Source of the DNA: Oxalobacteraceae bacterium UBA6018
Lineage (GTDB): Bacteria > Pseudomonadota > Gammaproteobacteria > Burkholderiales > Burkholderiaceae_D
Direction of reading: 5' to 3'
NCBI GenBank assembly: GCA_002428015.1
Contig: DIZW01000110.1
Coordinates: 1-64,000 of the forward strand
DNA length: 64,000 nt
This document shows, in pieces, positions 39,640-47,443 of this stretch. Numbering within the stretch: position 1 is the first letter of the stretch; each line of letters starts with the position of its first letter. The notes below the pieces were generated by a model. The model searched no databases. It worked only from the letters and a program-made list of their open reading frames with translations, and was not told the origin of the DNA. A program made the translations under genes and the position numbers.

Positions 39640-39981
39640 ATGAAAAAGCTGATTATCGCCCTCGTTTGCGCCACCGCCTCGCTGAGCGCCGTCGCCGGCG
39701 GCAACGTCGCCAACGGTGAGGCACTGACCAAGAAGTACAGCTGCGCGGCCTGCCACGGCGCCGACTTCAAGACCCCGATCGACCCAAGCTACCCCAAGCT
39801 GGCCGGCCAGCACGCCGACTACATCAAGCACGCGCTGACCGCCTACAAGCGCGGCGACGGTCCCAACGGCCGCAACAACGCCATCATGGGTGGCCAGGTC
39901 AAGCCGCTGTCGGACCGCGACATCGACGACATCGCCGCCTACCTGCACAGCCTGCCGTCTAGCCTGATCGTCAAGCGCTGA
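39640..39981 (+). CDS. Small exported cytochrome c (class I type), paralogue of the upstream gene
   Basis: A 113-residue c-type cytochrome with a signal peptide (cut near residue 19) and one heme motif CAACH (Cys35-Cys38-His39). 'YPKLAGQHADYIKHALTAYKRGD' and 'NAIMGGQVKPLSDRDIDDIAAYLHSL' are the usual cytochrome c4/c553 core, with Met in 'IMGGQV' as the likely axial ligand. An aagga site stands before the ATG at 39640 (a TTG immediately upstream is less likely). A strong terminator follows. The two genes look like a tandem duplication, and they resemble the two halves of a di-heme cytochrome c4. Confidence 0.93.
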   Translation: MKKLIIALVCATASLSAVAGGNVANGEALTKKYSCAACHGADFKTPIDPSYPKLAGQHADYIKHALTAYKRGDGPNGRNNAIMGGQVKPLSDRDIDDIAAYLHSLPSSLIVKR

Positions 39982-40008
39982 GACTGCGCCTCGCGCGCTG
40001 AGCAACAG

Positions 40009-40045
40009 TCCTCTCCCACCCAGGCGGTGCGAGAGGATTTTTTTT
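40009..40045 (+). terminator. Rho-independent terminator after the cytochrome pair
   Basis: TCCTCTCCCACC (40009-40020) pairs with GGTGCGAGAGGA (40026-40037), 11 of 12 positions, loop CAGGC, followed by eight T (40038-40045). It ends the cytochrome transcript; the convergent DUF1841 gene stops 12 bases further on. Confidence 0.88.
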
Positions 40046-40057
40046 GGCGCGGCGGGA

Positions 40058-40483
40058 TCAGGCGGCGCGCTTGCGCACGCACTCGACGTAGCTGGCGGTG
40101 TCGGGCGGCGTGGCGTTGCGCTGCGAGGTCCAGATCATCTCGCCCAGGCACTCCATGACCGCGTGGTGGGCCTCGTGCGCGCCCAGGCGCTGGGTCAGCG
40201 CCTGGCAGGCCGTGCGGATGCCGGGCGGCTGGTCGATCGAGACCTGCTCGGCGATCGACAGGTGCATCGACAGGTGCAGGAAGGGGTTGGTCTGCCCGCC
40301 CTCGACCGAGTAGTCGCGTGCGATGGCCGCCTCGGCGTCGGACAGGGCCTCGTCGTATTCGGGATGCTGGGCGATCCAGTCGGCCGCGATGGCGTCCATC
40401 GGCGTGAGGACCTCGCCGGCGCGCTGCTTGCGGAAGGCTTCGCAGAAGAAGCGGCGGACGTCGTGGGAGGAGGGTGTGAACAT
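40058..40483 (-). CDS. DUF1841 family protein
   Basis: A 141-residue cytosolic protein of the DUF1841 family, common in beta- and gammaproteobacteria and without known function. Typical stretches: 'RRFFCEAFRKQRAGEVLTPMD', 'IAQHPEYDEALSD', 'NPFLHLSMHLSIAEQVSIDQPPGIR' in pattern and 'AHHAVMECLGEMIWTSQRN', with several conserved histidines. It lies 144 bp downstream of rppH on the same strand, an arrangement I recall from other Burkholderiales. Confidence 0.9.
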   Translation of the reverse strand: MFTPSSHDVRRFFCEAFRKQRAGEVLTPMDAIAADWIAQHPEYDEALSDAEAAIARDYSVEGGQTNPFLHLSMHLSIAEQVSIDQPPGIRTACQALTQRLGAHEAHHAVMECLGEMIWTSQRNATPPDTASYVECVRKRAA

Positions 40484-40627
40484 GATGGTGGCGGGCGCTG
40501 GGCCGGCGGCGGAAAATCAGGCCCGTATTGTACCGTAGCGCGGTGGCCGCGCCGGCGGGGGCGGGCATGGCGTCGCCATGGCGCCGTCGGCGTGGCCGCC
40601 GCCGACCTGGCGGCGGCCGCGCGGACC

Positions 40628-41248
40628 TTACTCCTTGTCGGGCATCAGGATCAGCTGCTGCACCTGCACCGGCGGCTCGTCGGACGGCGCCGCCTCGGCC
40701 GGCTGGCGCGGGGCGTGCGGCTGGCGCAGGTAGCGCGCCGTGTGGCGCCGCTCGTGCGTGTGGCCGCCGTTGACGGGCCAGGTCAGGAAGCGTGACAGTT
40801 CCTGCAGCGCGCGCTGGTACACGTCGCGCTTGAACTCGATCACCACGTCCAGCGGCACCCAGTACTCGTGCCAGCGCCAGGCGTCGAACTCGGGATGGTC
40901 GGTCAGGCGCAGGTTCACGTCATTGTCGCGCGCGCACATGCGCAGCAGAAACCAGATCTGTTTCTGCCCCCGGTAATGCCCGCGAATTTCACGCTTGATA
41001 AAGTGGTCCGGCACCTCGTAACGCAACCAGTCGCGTGTGCGACCGACAATTTTCACATGTTCCTGCCGCAGTCCGATCTCTTCCTCGAGCTCGCGGTACA
41101 TTGCCTGTTCCGGTGTTTCTCCATATTTGATTCCCCCTTGCGGGAACTGCCATGAGTGCTCGCGCACCCGCTTGCCCCACCACACCTCGTTATGGGCGTT
41201 TAGCAGGATAATGCCGACGTTGGGGCGGAACCCCTCTCGATCGAGCAT
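40628..41248 (-). CDS. rppH: RNA pyrophosphohydrolase (Nudix)
   Basis: A 206-residue Nudix hydrolase that removes pyrophosphate from the 5' end of mRNAs and so triggers RNase E decay. The N-terminus 'MLDREGFRPNVGIILLNAHNEVWWGKRV' and the Nudix box 'GGIKYGETPEQAMYRELEEEIGL' (shown in pattern G-x5-E-x7-REUxEE) are those of RppH. 'WRWHEYWVPLDVVIEFKRDVYQRAL' continues the family. It has a C-terminal extension of about 35 residues relative to the E. coli enzyme, usual for betaproteobacteria. The gene is divergent from proS across 203 bp holding both promoters. Confidence 0.95.
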   Translation of the reverse strand: MLDREGFRPNVGIILLNAHNEVWWGKRVREHSWQFPQGGIKYGETPEQAMYRELEEEIGLRQEHVKIVGRTRDWLRYEVPDHFIKREIRGHYRGQKQIWFLLRMCARDNDVNLRLTDHPEFDAWRWHEYWVPLDVVIEFKRDVYQRALQELSRFLTWPVNGGHTHERRHTARYLRQPHAPRQPAEAAPSDEPPVQVQQLILMPDKE

Positions 41249-41451
41249 AGTGCACCTCGAAACTTTCTGCCGGCGACCGCCTTCTTACATAATTACCCGC
41301 AAACCCAGGCGCCTGCCAGGTTTTCGACGAGCGAAAACGGCAGGAACCGCATCAAACAGGCGCATTTGCATAAAGATTGGACGCATCCGCCAGCTAATCC
41401 TTTAAAATTAGGTTGATTATAACCCTCTCTTTTTAAAAAGAATTCATCGAT

Positions 41452-43185
41452 ATGCGTGCCTCCCGTTTTTTTATTTCAACTTTAAAAGAAGCGCCTTCCG
41501 ACGCCGAAATCGTCAGCCACCAGCTGATGATGCGGGCCGGAATGATCAAACGGCTCGGTTCCGGCATCTACACCTACATGCCGACCGGTCTGCGCGTCAT
41601 TCGTAAAGTCGAGGCCATCATCCGCGAGGAAATGAACCGCGCCGGGGCGATCGAACTGCTGATGCCCCTGGTCCAGCCCGCCGAGCTGTGGCAGGAGACT
41701 GGCCGCTGGGACAAGATGGGGCCGGAACTGATGCGCGTCAAGGATCGCCATGGCCGTGACTACGCGATCCAGCCGACCTCCGAGGAAGTCATCACCGACG
41801 TCATGCGCGGCGAGATCAAGTCCTACCGCCAGTTGCCGCTGAACTTCTACCACATCCAGACCAAGTTCCGCGACGAGCGCCGTCCCCGTTTCGGCCTCAT
41901 GCGCGGACGCGAGTTCACCATGAAGGACGCCTACTCGTTCGACCGCGACGTGGCCGGCATGCAGGCTTCGTACAAGATCATGTTCGACGCCTACAGCGCC
42001 ATCTTCCATCGCTTCGGCCTCAAGTTCCGCGCCGTGGCGGCCGACAACGGCGCCATCGGCGGCACCGGTTCGCACGAATTCCACGTCATCGCCAGCACCG
42101 GCGAAGACGCGCTGGTGTACTGCCCGACGTCCGACTACGCGGCCAACATGGAAGCGGCCGAAGCGCTGCCGCTGGCCGCCGCGCGCCCCCCCGCCGGCGC
42201 CGCCCTGACCAAGACCGCCACCCCGGGCGCCACCAAATGCGAACAGGTCGCCACCCTGCTTGGGCTGCCGCTGGCCCAGACCGTCAAGGCGATCGCGCTA
42301 ACCGTCGAGAAGGAAACCGACGGCAAGGTGAGCACGGAAAACTGGATGCTGCTGCTGCGCGGTGACCATGAACTGAACGAGGTCAAGGTGGCCAAGGTGC
42401 CCGGCCTGGCCGCCCACCGCTTCGCCACCGAGGCCGAGATCGTGGCCTGCTACGGCACCGTGCCCGGCTACCTGGGGCCGATCGGCGCGCTGCAGCCGGT
42501 CAAGGTCGTGGCCGACCGCACCGTCGCCAACATGGCCGACTTCGTGTGCGGCGCCAACGCCGAAGGCTATCACTACACGGGCGCCAACTGGGGCCGCGAC
42601 GCCGCCGAGCCGATGGTGGCCGACCTGCGCAACGTGGTCGAGGGCGACGCCTCGCCCGACGGCCAGGGCGTGCTGGCGATCGAGCGCGGAATCGAGGTCG
42701 GGCACGTGTTCCAGCTCGGCACGGCCTACTCGGAGAGCATGAAGGCGACCTTCCTCGACGAAACCGGCAAGCCGGCGCCGCTGCAGATGGGCTGCTACGG
42801 CATCGGCGTGACCCGCATCCTGGGCGCGGCGATCGAGCAGAACTTCGACGACAAGGGCATCATCTGGCCGGCCGCGATCGCGCCGTTCGAAGTCGTGCTG
42901 TGCCCGATGGGCTACGACCGCAGCGAGATGGTCAAGGCCGAGACCGACAAGCTGTACGAGGCGCTGCTGGCCGGCGGCGTGGACGCGATCATCGACGACC
43001 GCGGCCTGCGCCCGGGCGCGATGTTCGCCGACTGGGAGCTGATCGGCGTGCCGCACCGCGTGGTGATCGGCGAGCGCGGGCTCAAGGAAGGCAACCTGGA
43101 ATACCAGGGCCGCCGCGATGCCGAGGCCAGCGCCGTGCCGGTGGCCGGCATGGTCGACTTCATCAAGGGCAAACTGGCCCGGTGA
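41452..43185 (+). CDS. proS: Proline--tRNA ligase
   Basis: A class II aminoacyl-tRNA synthetase of 577 residues, the bacterial ProS type with an inserted editing domain. Motif 1 is in 'RVIRKVEAIIREEMNRAGAIELLMP' in pattern; motif 2 is 'TKFRDERRPRFGLMRGREFTMKDAYSF' in pattern; motif 3 is 'GCYGIGVTRILGAAIEQ'. Between motifs 2 and 3 lies the YbaK-like domain (about residues 230-400) that hydrolyses mischarged Ala-tRNA. The anticodon-binding domain follows ('DDRGLRPGAMFADWELIGVPHRVVIG'). The stop overlaps the GTG start of the next gene. Confidence 0.97.
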   Translation: MRASRFFISTLKEAPSDAEIVSHQLMMRAGMIKRLGSGIYTYMPTGLRVIRKVEAIIREEMNRAGAIELLMPLVQPAELWQETGRWDKMGPELMRVKDRHGRDYAIQPTSEEVITDVMRGEIKSYRQLPLNFYHIQTKFRDERRPRFGLMRGREFTMKDAYSFDRDVAGMQASYKIMFDAYSAIFHRFGLKFRAVAADNGAIGGTGSHEFHVIASTGEDALVYCPTSDYAANMEAAEALPLAAARPPAGAALTKTATPGATKCEQVATLLGLPLAQTVKAIALTVEKETDGKVSTENWMLLLRGDHELNEVKVAKVPGLAAHRFATEAEIVACYGTVPGYLGPIGALQPVKVVADRTVANMADFVCGANAEGYHYTGANWGRDAAEPMVADLRNVVEGDASPDGQGVLAIERGIEVGHVFQLGTAYSESMKATFLDETGKPAPLQMGCYGIGVTRILGAAIEQNFDDKGIIWPAAIAPFEVVLCPMGYDRSEMVKAETDKLYEALLAGGVDAIIDDRGLRPGAMFADWELIGVPHRVVIGERGLKEGNLEYQGRRDAEASAVPVAGMVDFIKGKLAR

Positions 43186-43796
43186 GGCGGCGCGCTGCCA
43201 TCGTGAAGCTGGCCGGGGCGGCATTGCTGGTGCTGGCGGCCAGCCGCGCCTGGGCTGGCAACCAGAAGGAAGAGGCGCTGGCCGACTCGGTGCGCCTCGC
43301 CCTGTCGAACGCCATTCGCGACGCGCGCCCGCCGCAGCCGGTCTTTCACGACGAGCAGGCCAGGGCGCGCTACCAGCGCTGGCTGGGCGTGATGTCCGCC
43401 CGCCTCAAGCGCAAGCTGCCGGACGAGCAGTCGCGCCTGGAGTTCCTGGAGGCCGCCTGGTACGAGGCCAGCCGGGCCGGGCTCGATCCCGGCCTCGTGC
43501 TCGGGCTGATCCAGGTCGAGTCGGCGTACCGCAAGTACGCCGTGTCGATGGTCGGCGCGCGCGGCTACATGCAGGTGATGCCCTTCTGGACCGGGATCAT
43601 CGGTAACAACGACCGCAGCGCGCTGTTCAACATGCAGACCAACCTGCGCTACGGCTGCTCCATCCTGCGCATGTATATCGACATGGAAGGCGGCAACCTG
43701 TACATGGCGCTGGGCCGCTACAACGGCAGCCGCGGCAAGCCGCAGTACCCGAACGCGGTGCTGGCGGCCTGGAAGAACTGGGAATTCCCCGGCTAG
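43182..43796 (+). CDS. Lytic transglycosylase (SLT domain)
   Basis: A 204-residue peptidoglycan lytic enzyme. The N-terminus 'RRRAAIVKLAGAALLVLAASRAWAG' is a signal peptide. The SLT/goose-lysozyme domain (about 85-200) has the catalytic glutamate in 'GLDPGLVLGLIQVESAYRKYAVS', 'GARGYMQVMPFWTGIIG', and 'NLRYGCSILRMYID' and 'ALGRYNGSRGKPQYPNAVL', all family-typical. I use the GTG at 43182, which overlaps the proS stop (GTGA) and gives a full signal peptide; a GTG at 43203 is the alternative. Coupling to proS is often seen in betaproteobacteria. Confidence 0.92.
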   Translation: MRRRAAIVKLAGAALLVLAASRAWAGNQKEEALADSVRLALSNAIRDARPPQPVFHDEQARARYQRWLGVMSARLKRKLPDEQSRLEFLEAAWYEASRAGLDPGLVLGLIQVESAYRKYAVSMVGARGYMQVMPFWTGIIGNNDRSALFNMQTNLRYGCSILRMYIDMEGGNLYMALGRYNGSRGKPQYPNAVLAAWKNWEFPG

Positions 43797-43975
43797 GGGC
43801 GGGACGCCGCGCCTGCGCGTGCGGCTGGCGACGCGGCGATACGCGTGCTGTGTGCTCATGCCGCAGCGTGGCTATGCGCATGCGTGTGCACACGCCCGGC
43901 GTGGCCACGCGTGTGCCGCGTGTCGCGCGCTGCGCTGATCGCGCTGCGTACCCCGATGGGGCCCCACATAACGCA

Positions 43976-44003
43976 AAAGCCCCGGTCGTTCGACCGGGGC
44001 TTT
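43976..44003. terminator. Bidirectional Rho-independent terminator between the transglycosylase and SWIB genes
   Basis: A perfect 13-bp stem, AAAGCCCCGGTCG (43976-43988) and CGACCGGGGCTTT (43991-44003), with AAAA before and TTT after. It can serve both the plus-strand proS operon and the minus-strand SWIB gene that ends at 44044. The 179 bp before it (43797-43975) are CpG- and GTGTG-rich, without a gene. Confidence 0.88.
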
Positions 44004-44043
44004 GTGCATTTTGGGCTTGGACCAATTATGTTTTGTTTTCTGC

Positions 44044-44439
44044 TTACTTCAGGTGATCCGAAATCAGCTTGGTCATTTCAAACATCGACACTTGGGCTTT
44101 ACCACCGAAGACTGCCTTGAGCTTGTCGTCGGCATTGATCATGCGACGGTTGGCCGCATCCTGCAGATTGAGCTTCTTGATGTAGTCCCATACCTTCTTG
44201 GTGACCTCGGTGCGTGGCAGCGGGGTCGCGCCGACCACGGCGGCCAGATCCGACGATGGCGTCATCGCCTTCATGAAAGCGGCGTTCGGCTTGCGTGCTG
44301 CTGCTGGTTTTGCTGCTGCTTTTGGTGCGGCGGCTTTTGCCGGAGCTGCTTTCTTCGCTGCTGGTTTAGCGGCTGCGGCTGGCTTGGCTGCTGCTTTCTT
44401 TGCTGGCGCTGCTGCTGGGGTTTTTTTGGCTGTTGCCAT
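44044..44439 (-). CDS. SWIB/MDM2 domain protein with a lysine/alanine-rich N-terminal tail
   Basis: A 131-residue DNA-associated protein. Residues 1-50 are an H1-like tail of AKKPAA-type repeats; residues about 52-131 are a SWIB domain ('TPSSDLAAVVGATPLPRTEVTKKVWDYIKK' in pattern, 'NLQDAANRRMINADDKLKAVFGG', 'VSMFEMTKLISDHL'). SWIB domains occur in eukaryotic chromatin remodellers and in some bacteria such as Chlamydia, where they are fused to topoisomerase I. The small stand-alone form with a basic tail is known from betaproteobacteria and is thought to bind DNA. A strong aaggagg site precedes the ATG. Confidence 0.9.
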   Translation of the reverse strand: MATAKKTPAAAPAKKAAAKPAAAAKPAAKKAAPAKAAAPKAAAKPAAARKPNAAFMKAMTPSSDLAAVVGATPLPRTEVTKKVWDYIKKLNLQDAANRRMINADDKLKAVFGGKAQVSMFEMTKLISDHLK

Positions 44440-44595
44440 CTTCGAGCCTCCTTAACGAACACATGGGAAATTGCGCAATTGATCGCACGGCTTATATTGG
44501 TGGGGTTTTACTCTTGATGCAAGTGTTTTTCGATAATATTTGGCCGATTTCATAGGGAAAAGCCCGATCCGCGCCCCCCTGGAGGCTTTCGGGCG

Positions 44596-44619
44596 CGCGC
44601 GGGGCGTGCGCCCCGCGCG
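44596..44619. repeat. GC-rich inverted repeat downstream of ffh, possible terminator
   Basis: CGCGCGGGGCG (44596-44606) and CGCCCCGCGCG (44609-44619) pair perfectly. A TTTT run follows on the plus side only (44620-44624), so as an ffh terminator on the minus strand it lacks a U-tract. It lies nine bases beyond the ffh stop. Confidence 0.5.
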
Positions 44620-44627
44620 TTTTGGCT

Positions 44628-45998
44628 TTATCCCATCCCGCCCGGCATCATGCCCTTCATCGAGCGCATCATCTTCATCAAGCCCCCGCCCTTGAGCTTT
44701 TTCATCATGGTTTGCATCTGGTCGTACTGCGCCAGCATGCGGTTGACCTCCTGCACCTGGACCCCGGCACCGGCCGCGATACGGCGCTTGCGGGTGGCCT
44801 TGATCAGCTCCGGCTTGGCCCGTTCGGCCGGCGTCATCGAGTCGATGATGCCGACCATGCGCCGCACCTGCTTGTCCGCCTGGTCCATGTTGGCGCCGCC
44901 GGCGGCCTGCTGGAACTGGGCCGGCAGCTTGTCGATCAGGCTGGCCATGCCGCCCATTTTCTTCATCTGGCCCAGCTGCGACTTGAAGTCGTTCATGTCG
45001 AAGCGGCCGCCGACCTTGATCTTGTTGGCCAGGTCCTGGGCGGCCTTGCTGTCGACGCCCTTGCGCGCCTCCTCGACCAGGGCCAGGATGTCGCCCATGC
45101 CCAGGATGCGGTTGGCCATGCGCTGGGCGTCGAAGGCCTCCAGGCCGTCCAGCTTCTCCGACACGCCGGCGAACTTGATCGGCTTGCCGGTGATGTGGCG
45201 TACCGACAGCGCCGCGCCGCCGCGCGAGTCGCCATCGAGCTTGGTGAGCACGATGCCGGTCAGCGGCAGCGCGTCATTGAAGGCCTTGGCGGTGTTGATC
45301 GCGTCCTGGCCCAGCATGGCGTCGACCACGAACAGGGTCTCGATCGGCTTGACGGCCGCGTGCACGGCGCTAATTTCCTGCATCATCGCCTCGTCGATGC
45401 CCAGGCGGCCGGCGGTGTCGATGATGAGCACGTCGTGGTAATGCTTGCGGGCCCAGTCCAGCGCGGCCAGGGCGATATCGACCGGCTTGTCGGTGGCCGC
45501 CGACGGGAAGAAGTCGGCCCCGACCTGCTTGGTGACGGCCTCGAGCTGAGCGATCGCAGCCGGGCGGTAGACGTCGGCCGACACCGTCAGCACCTTCTTT
45601 TTCTTCTCTTCCTTCAGATACTTGGCCAGCTTGCCGACGGTGGTAGTTTTACCTGCGCCCTGCAAGCCGGCCATCAGGATGATCGCCGGCGGCTGCTGCG
45701 CGAAGCTCAGCTGCGACGCCTCCGGGCCCAGGTCCGCGCCCATCAGCTGGGCCAGTTCGCGCTGCACCACGCCGACCAGCGCCTGGCCCGGGCTGAGCGA
45801 CGCGATGACCTCCTCGCCCAGCGCTTTTTCCTTCACGCGGCCGATGAATTCGCGCACCGCGGGCAGCGCCACGTCGGCCTCGAGCAAGGCCAGGCGCACT
45901 TCGCGCAGCATCTCGGCGGTGTTCGATTCGGTCAGACGAGCCTCACCGCGCATGGTCTTGACGACCTTGGCGAGGCGTTGAGTTAAGTTATCTAGCAT
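44628..45998 (-). CDS. ffh: Signal recognition particle protein Ffh
   Basis: The GTPase of the signal recognition particle, which with 4.5S RNA delivers membrane proteins to FtsY. 456 residues, normal length. The N domain opens 'MLDNLTQRLAKVVKTMRGEARL'-like; the G domain has the P-loop 'GLQGAGKTTTVGKLAKYL', 'DTAGRLGIDEAMM' and 'TKLDGDSRGGAALS'. The methionine-rich M domain begins near residue 320 and ends 'MMKKLKGGGLMKMMRSMKGMM', which forms the signal-peptide groove. Start at 45998 is the family position; the frame stays open 114 bases upstream. No 4.5S RNA gene was seen nearby. Confidence 0.97.
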   Translation of the reverse strand: MLDNLTQRLAKVVKTMRGEARLTESNTAEMLREVRLALLEADVALPAVREFIGRVKEKALGEEVIASLSPGQALVGVVQRELAQLMGADLGPEASQLSFAQQPPAIILMAGLQGAGKTTTVGKLAKYLKEEKKKKVLTVSADVYRPAAIAQLEAVTKQVGADFFPSAATDKPVDIALAALDWARKHYHDVLIIDTAGRLGIDEAMMQEISAVHAAVKPIETLFVVDAMLGQDAINTAKAFNDALPLTGIVLTKLDGDSRGGAALSVRHITGKPIKFAGVSEKLDGLEAFDAQRMANRILGMGDILALVEEARKGVDSKAAQDLANKIKVGGRFDMNDFKSQLGQMKKMGGMASLIDKLPAQFQQAAGGANMDQADKQVRRMVGIIDSMTPAERAKPELIKATRKRRIAAGAGVQVQEVNRMLAQYDQMQTMMKKLKGGGLMKMMRSMKGMMPGGMG

Positions 45999-46236
45999 GG
46001 CAAACCTGACTAAAGAAGACGGCGGTGGGAGCGCCGGCGCAAGGCCGGCAGGGCGCCATTTTACCCTAAGGGATAGCGCGCCACCGGCCGCGGCCTCGTC
46101 CTCTTTAGGCATTTTCTCGGTCGGGGTAGGCGTTTTCTGCTTTCACCGTTAGAAGTGGAAACATTGTCGATTTTGCCCGCATAATGGCGAGCAACGCGTG
46201 ACCATATCGAAACCGATGTCCTTCATGGAGATAGGT

Positions 46237-47247
46237 ATGACAGCAGGTATGACAGCAGGTATGACAACAGTTTGGACGGCAAGGCGATTATGCGGGGCCG
46301 TCGCCCTCGCCGCGGTCGTGGCTGCCGGCACGGTCCAGGCGCAGGAGGTGGTACGTCTTGGCAACCTCAAGCTGGCCCACTACGGCGCGGTCGCCTACAT
46401 CAAGGAATTAGCCCCCCAATGCGGCATCAAGGTGGACGAGAAGGCCTTCGCCAAAGGCCTGGACGTGATGCAGGCGATCATCGCTGGCGAGCTCGACGTC
46501 GGCGCCACCGCCTCCGAAGCAGCCATTTCCGGTCGCGCCAGCGGGGTTCCCATCTACGTCGTGGCCGGTTTCGCGCGCGGCGGGGCGCGCCTGGTGGGCC
46601 GGCCCGGGCTCAACATCCAAGGCATCAAGGACCTTAAAGGCAAGAAGGTTGGCGTCACGCGCGGCGCCATCCAGGAAGTGCTGCTCATGGCCGAGCTGCA
46701 AAAATTCGGCATGACGGCCGACAGCGTCCCGGGCAAGGATGTCCAGCTGATCTATTTATCCTATCCCGACCTCAACCAGGCCATGCTCGGCAAGAACATC
46801 GACGCCATGATGCAATCCGAGCCCCAATCCTCGCAGGCGATCAACAAAGGATTCGGCGTTGAAGTGATGAAGCCCTACGACACCCCCATTGGCGAGCCGA
46901 TCCGCACGATGGTCATGAGTGAAGCGTTTTACAAGGAAAAGCCTACGCTGGCCGAAAAATTCATGCGCTGCTTTGTTCGCGCCACCAAGACCTTTATCGA
47001 CAACCACGCCGTCGCCGAAAAATACGTGCGCGAATCGATCTTCAAAGGTCAGCTCAGCAAAGACGATTTCGACGACGCCATCGGCAATTCCCCGTATATG
47101 TACGACATCACCCCGGTCCATATCCAGGTCACCACCGACACCATGGTCAAGACTGGCGTCGGCAGGCTGGGCAGGGCACCGCTGGCGCGCGACTGGGTCA
47201 AGACCGACCTGCTCGACGAGGCCAAGAAAGCCCTCAACGTCAAATAA
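46237..47247 (+). CDS. ABC transporter substrate-binding protein (SsuA/TauA/NrtA-like, NMT1 fold)
   Basis: A periplasmic binding protein of about 336 residues for an SsuABC/TauABC-type importer (sulfonates, taurine, nitrate or similar). After a signal peptide ('RRLCGAVALAAVVAAGTVQAQ') the mature part has 'VVRLGNLKLAHYGAVAYIKEL', 'KGLDVMQAIIAGELDVGATASEAAIS', 'LKGKKVGVTRGA' and 'LSYPDLNQAMLGKNIDAMM', as in the family. The start is uncertain. A 12-base unit (ATGACAGCAGGT) is repeated from 46237, giving ATGs at 46237, 46249 and 46261; ATGs at 46216 and 46225 and a GTG at 46198 are also in frame. GGAGATAGG before 46237 favours that one. Ligand unknown. Confidence 0.85.
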   Translation: MTAGMTAGMTTVWTARRLCGAVALAAVVAAGTVQAQEVVRLGNLKLAHYGAVAYIKELAPQCGIKVDEKAFAKGLDVMQAIIAGELDVGATASEAAISGRASGVPIYVVAGFARGGARLVGRPGLNIQGIKDLKGKKVGVTRGAIQEVLLMAELQKFGMTADSVPGKDVQLIYLSYPDLNQAMLGKNIDAMMQSEPQSSQAINKGFGVEVMKPYDTPIGEPIRTMVMSEAFYKEKPTLAEKFMRCFVRATKTFIDNHAVAEKYVRESIFKGQLSKDDFDDAIGNSPYMYDITPVHIQVTTDTMVKTGVGRLGRAPLARDWVKTDLLDEAKKALNVK

Positions 47248-47252
47248 CCGAG

Positions 47253-47398
47253 GGGGTCGGAGGCGACATTCGGACACGGCCTCGGCCGGAAGTCCGCGGC
47301 GAATTGATTCTGGTAGTGCGGTGGGGTCGCCTCCGACCCCACAGATAATCGCGAACTTAACGCTGATGAGCCCGTGTCCGAATGTCGCCTCCGACCCC
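47253..47398. repeat. Perfect 27-bp inverted repeat with an internal third half-copy, between ABC transporter genes
   Basis: GGGGTCGGAGGCGACATTCG... at 47253-47279 is repeated exactly as its reverse complement at 47372-47398. A shorter copy in the second orientation (GTCGCCTCCGACCCC) lies at 47326-47340. The unit looks like a dispersed intergenic repeat, possibly REP-like, inserted between the substrate-binding and permease genes. The long stem could attenuate transcription of the permease and ATPase genes. There is no ORF of its own. Confidence 0.8.
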
Positions 47399-47443
47399 GT
47401 GGTTCGATCGTTGCGCGTAAGCGTTTTGGAGGAGGGAGTTTAG

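Noticed and set aside
43797..43975. Possible small gene or RNA in the CpG/GTGTG-rich stretch after the transglycosylase
   Set aside because: Only low-complexity sequence; no consistent reading frame with a start signal and no convincing fold other than the terminator.
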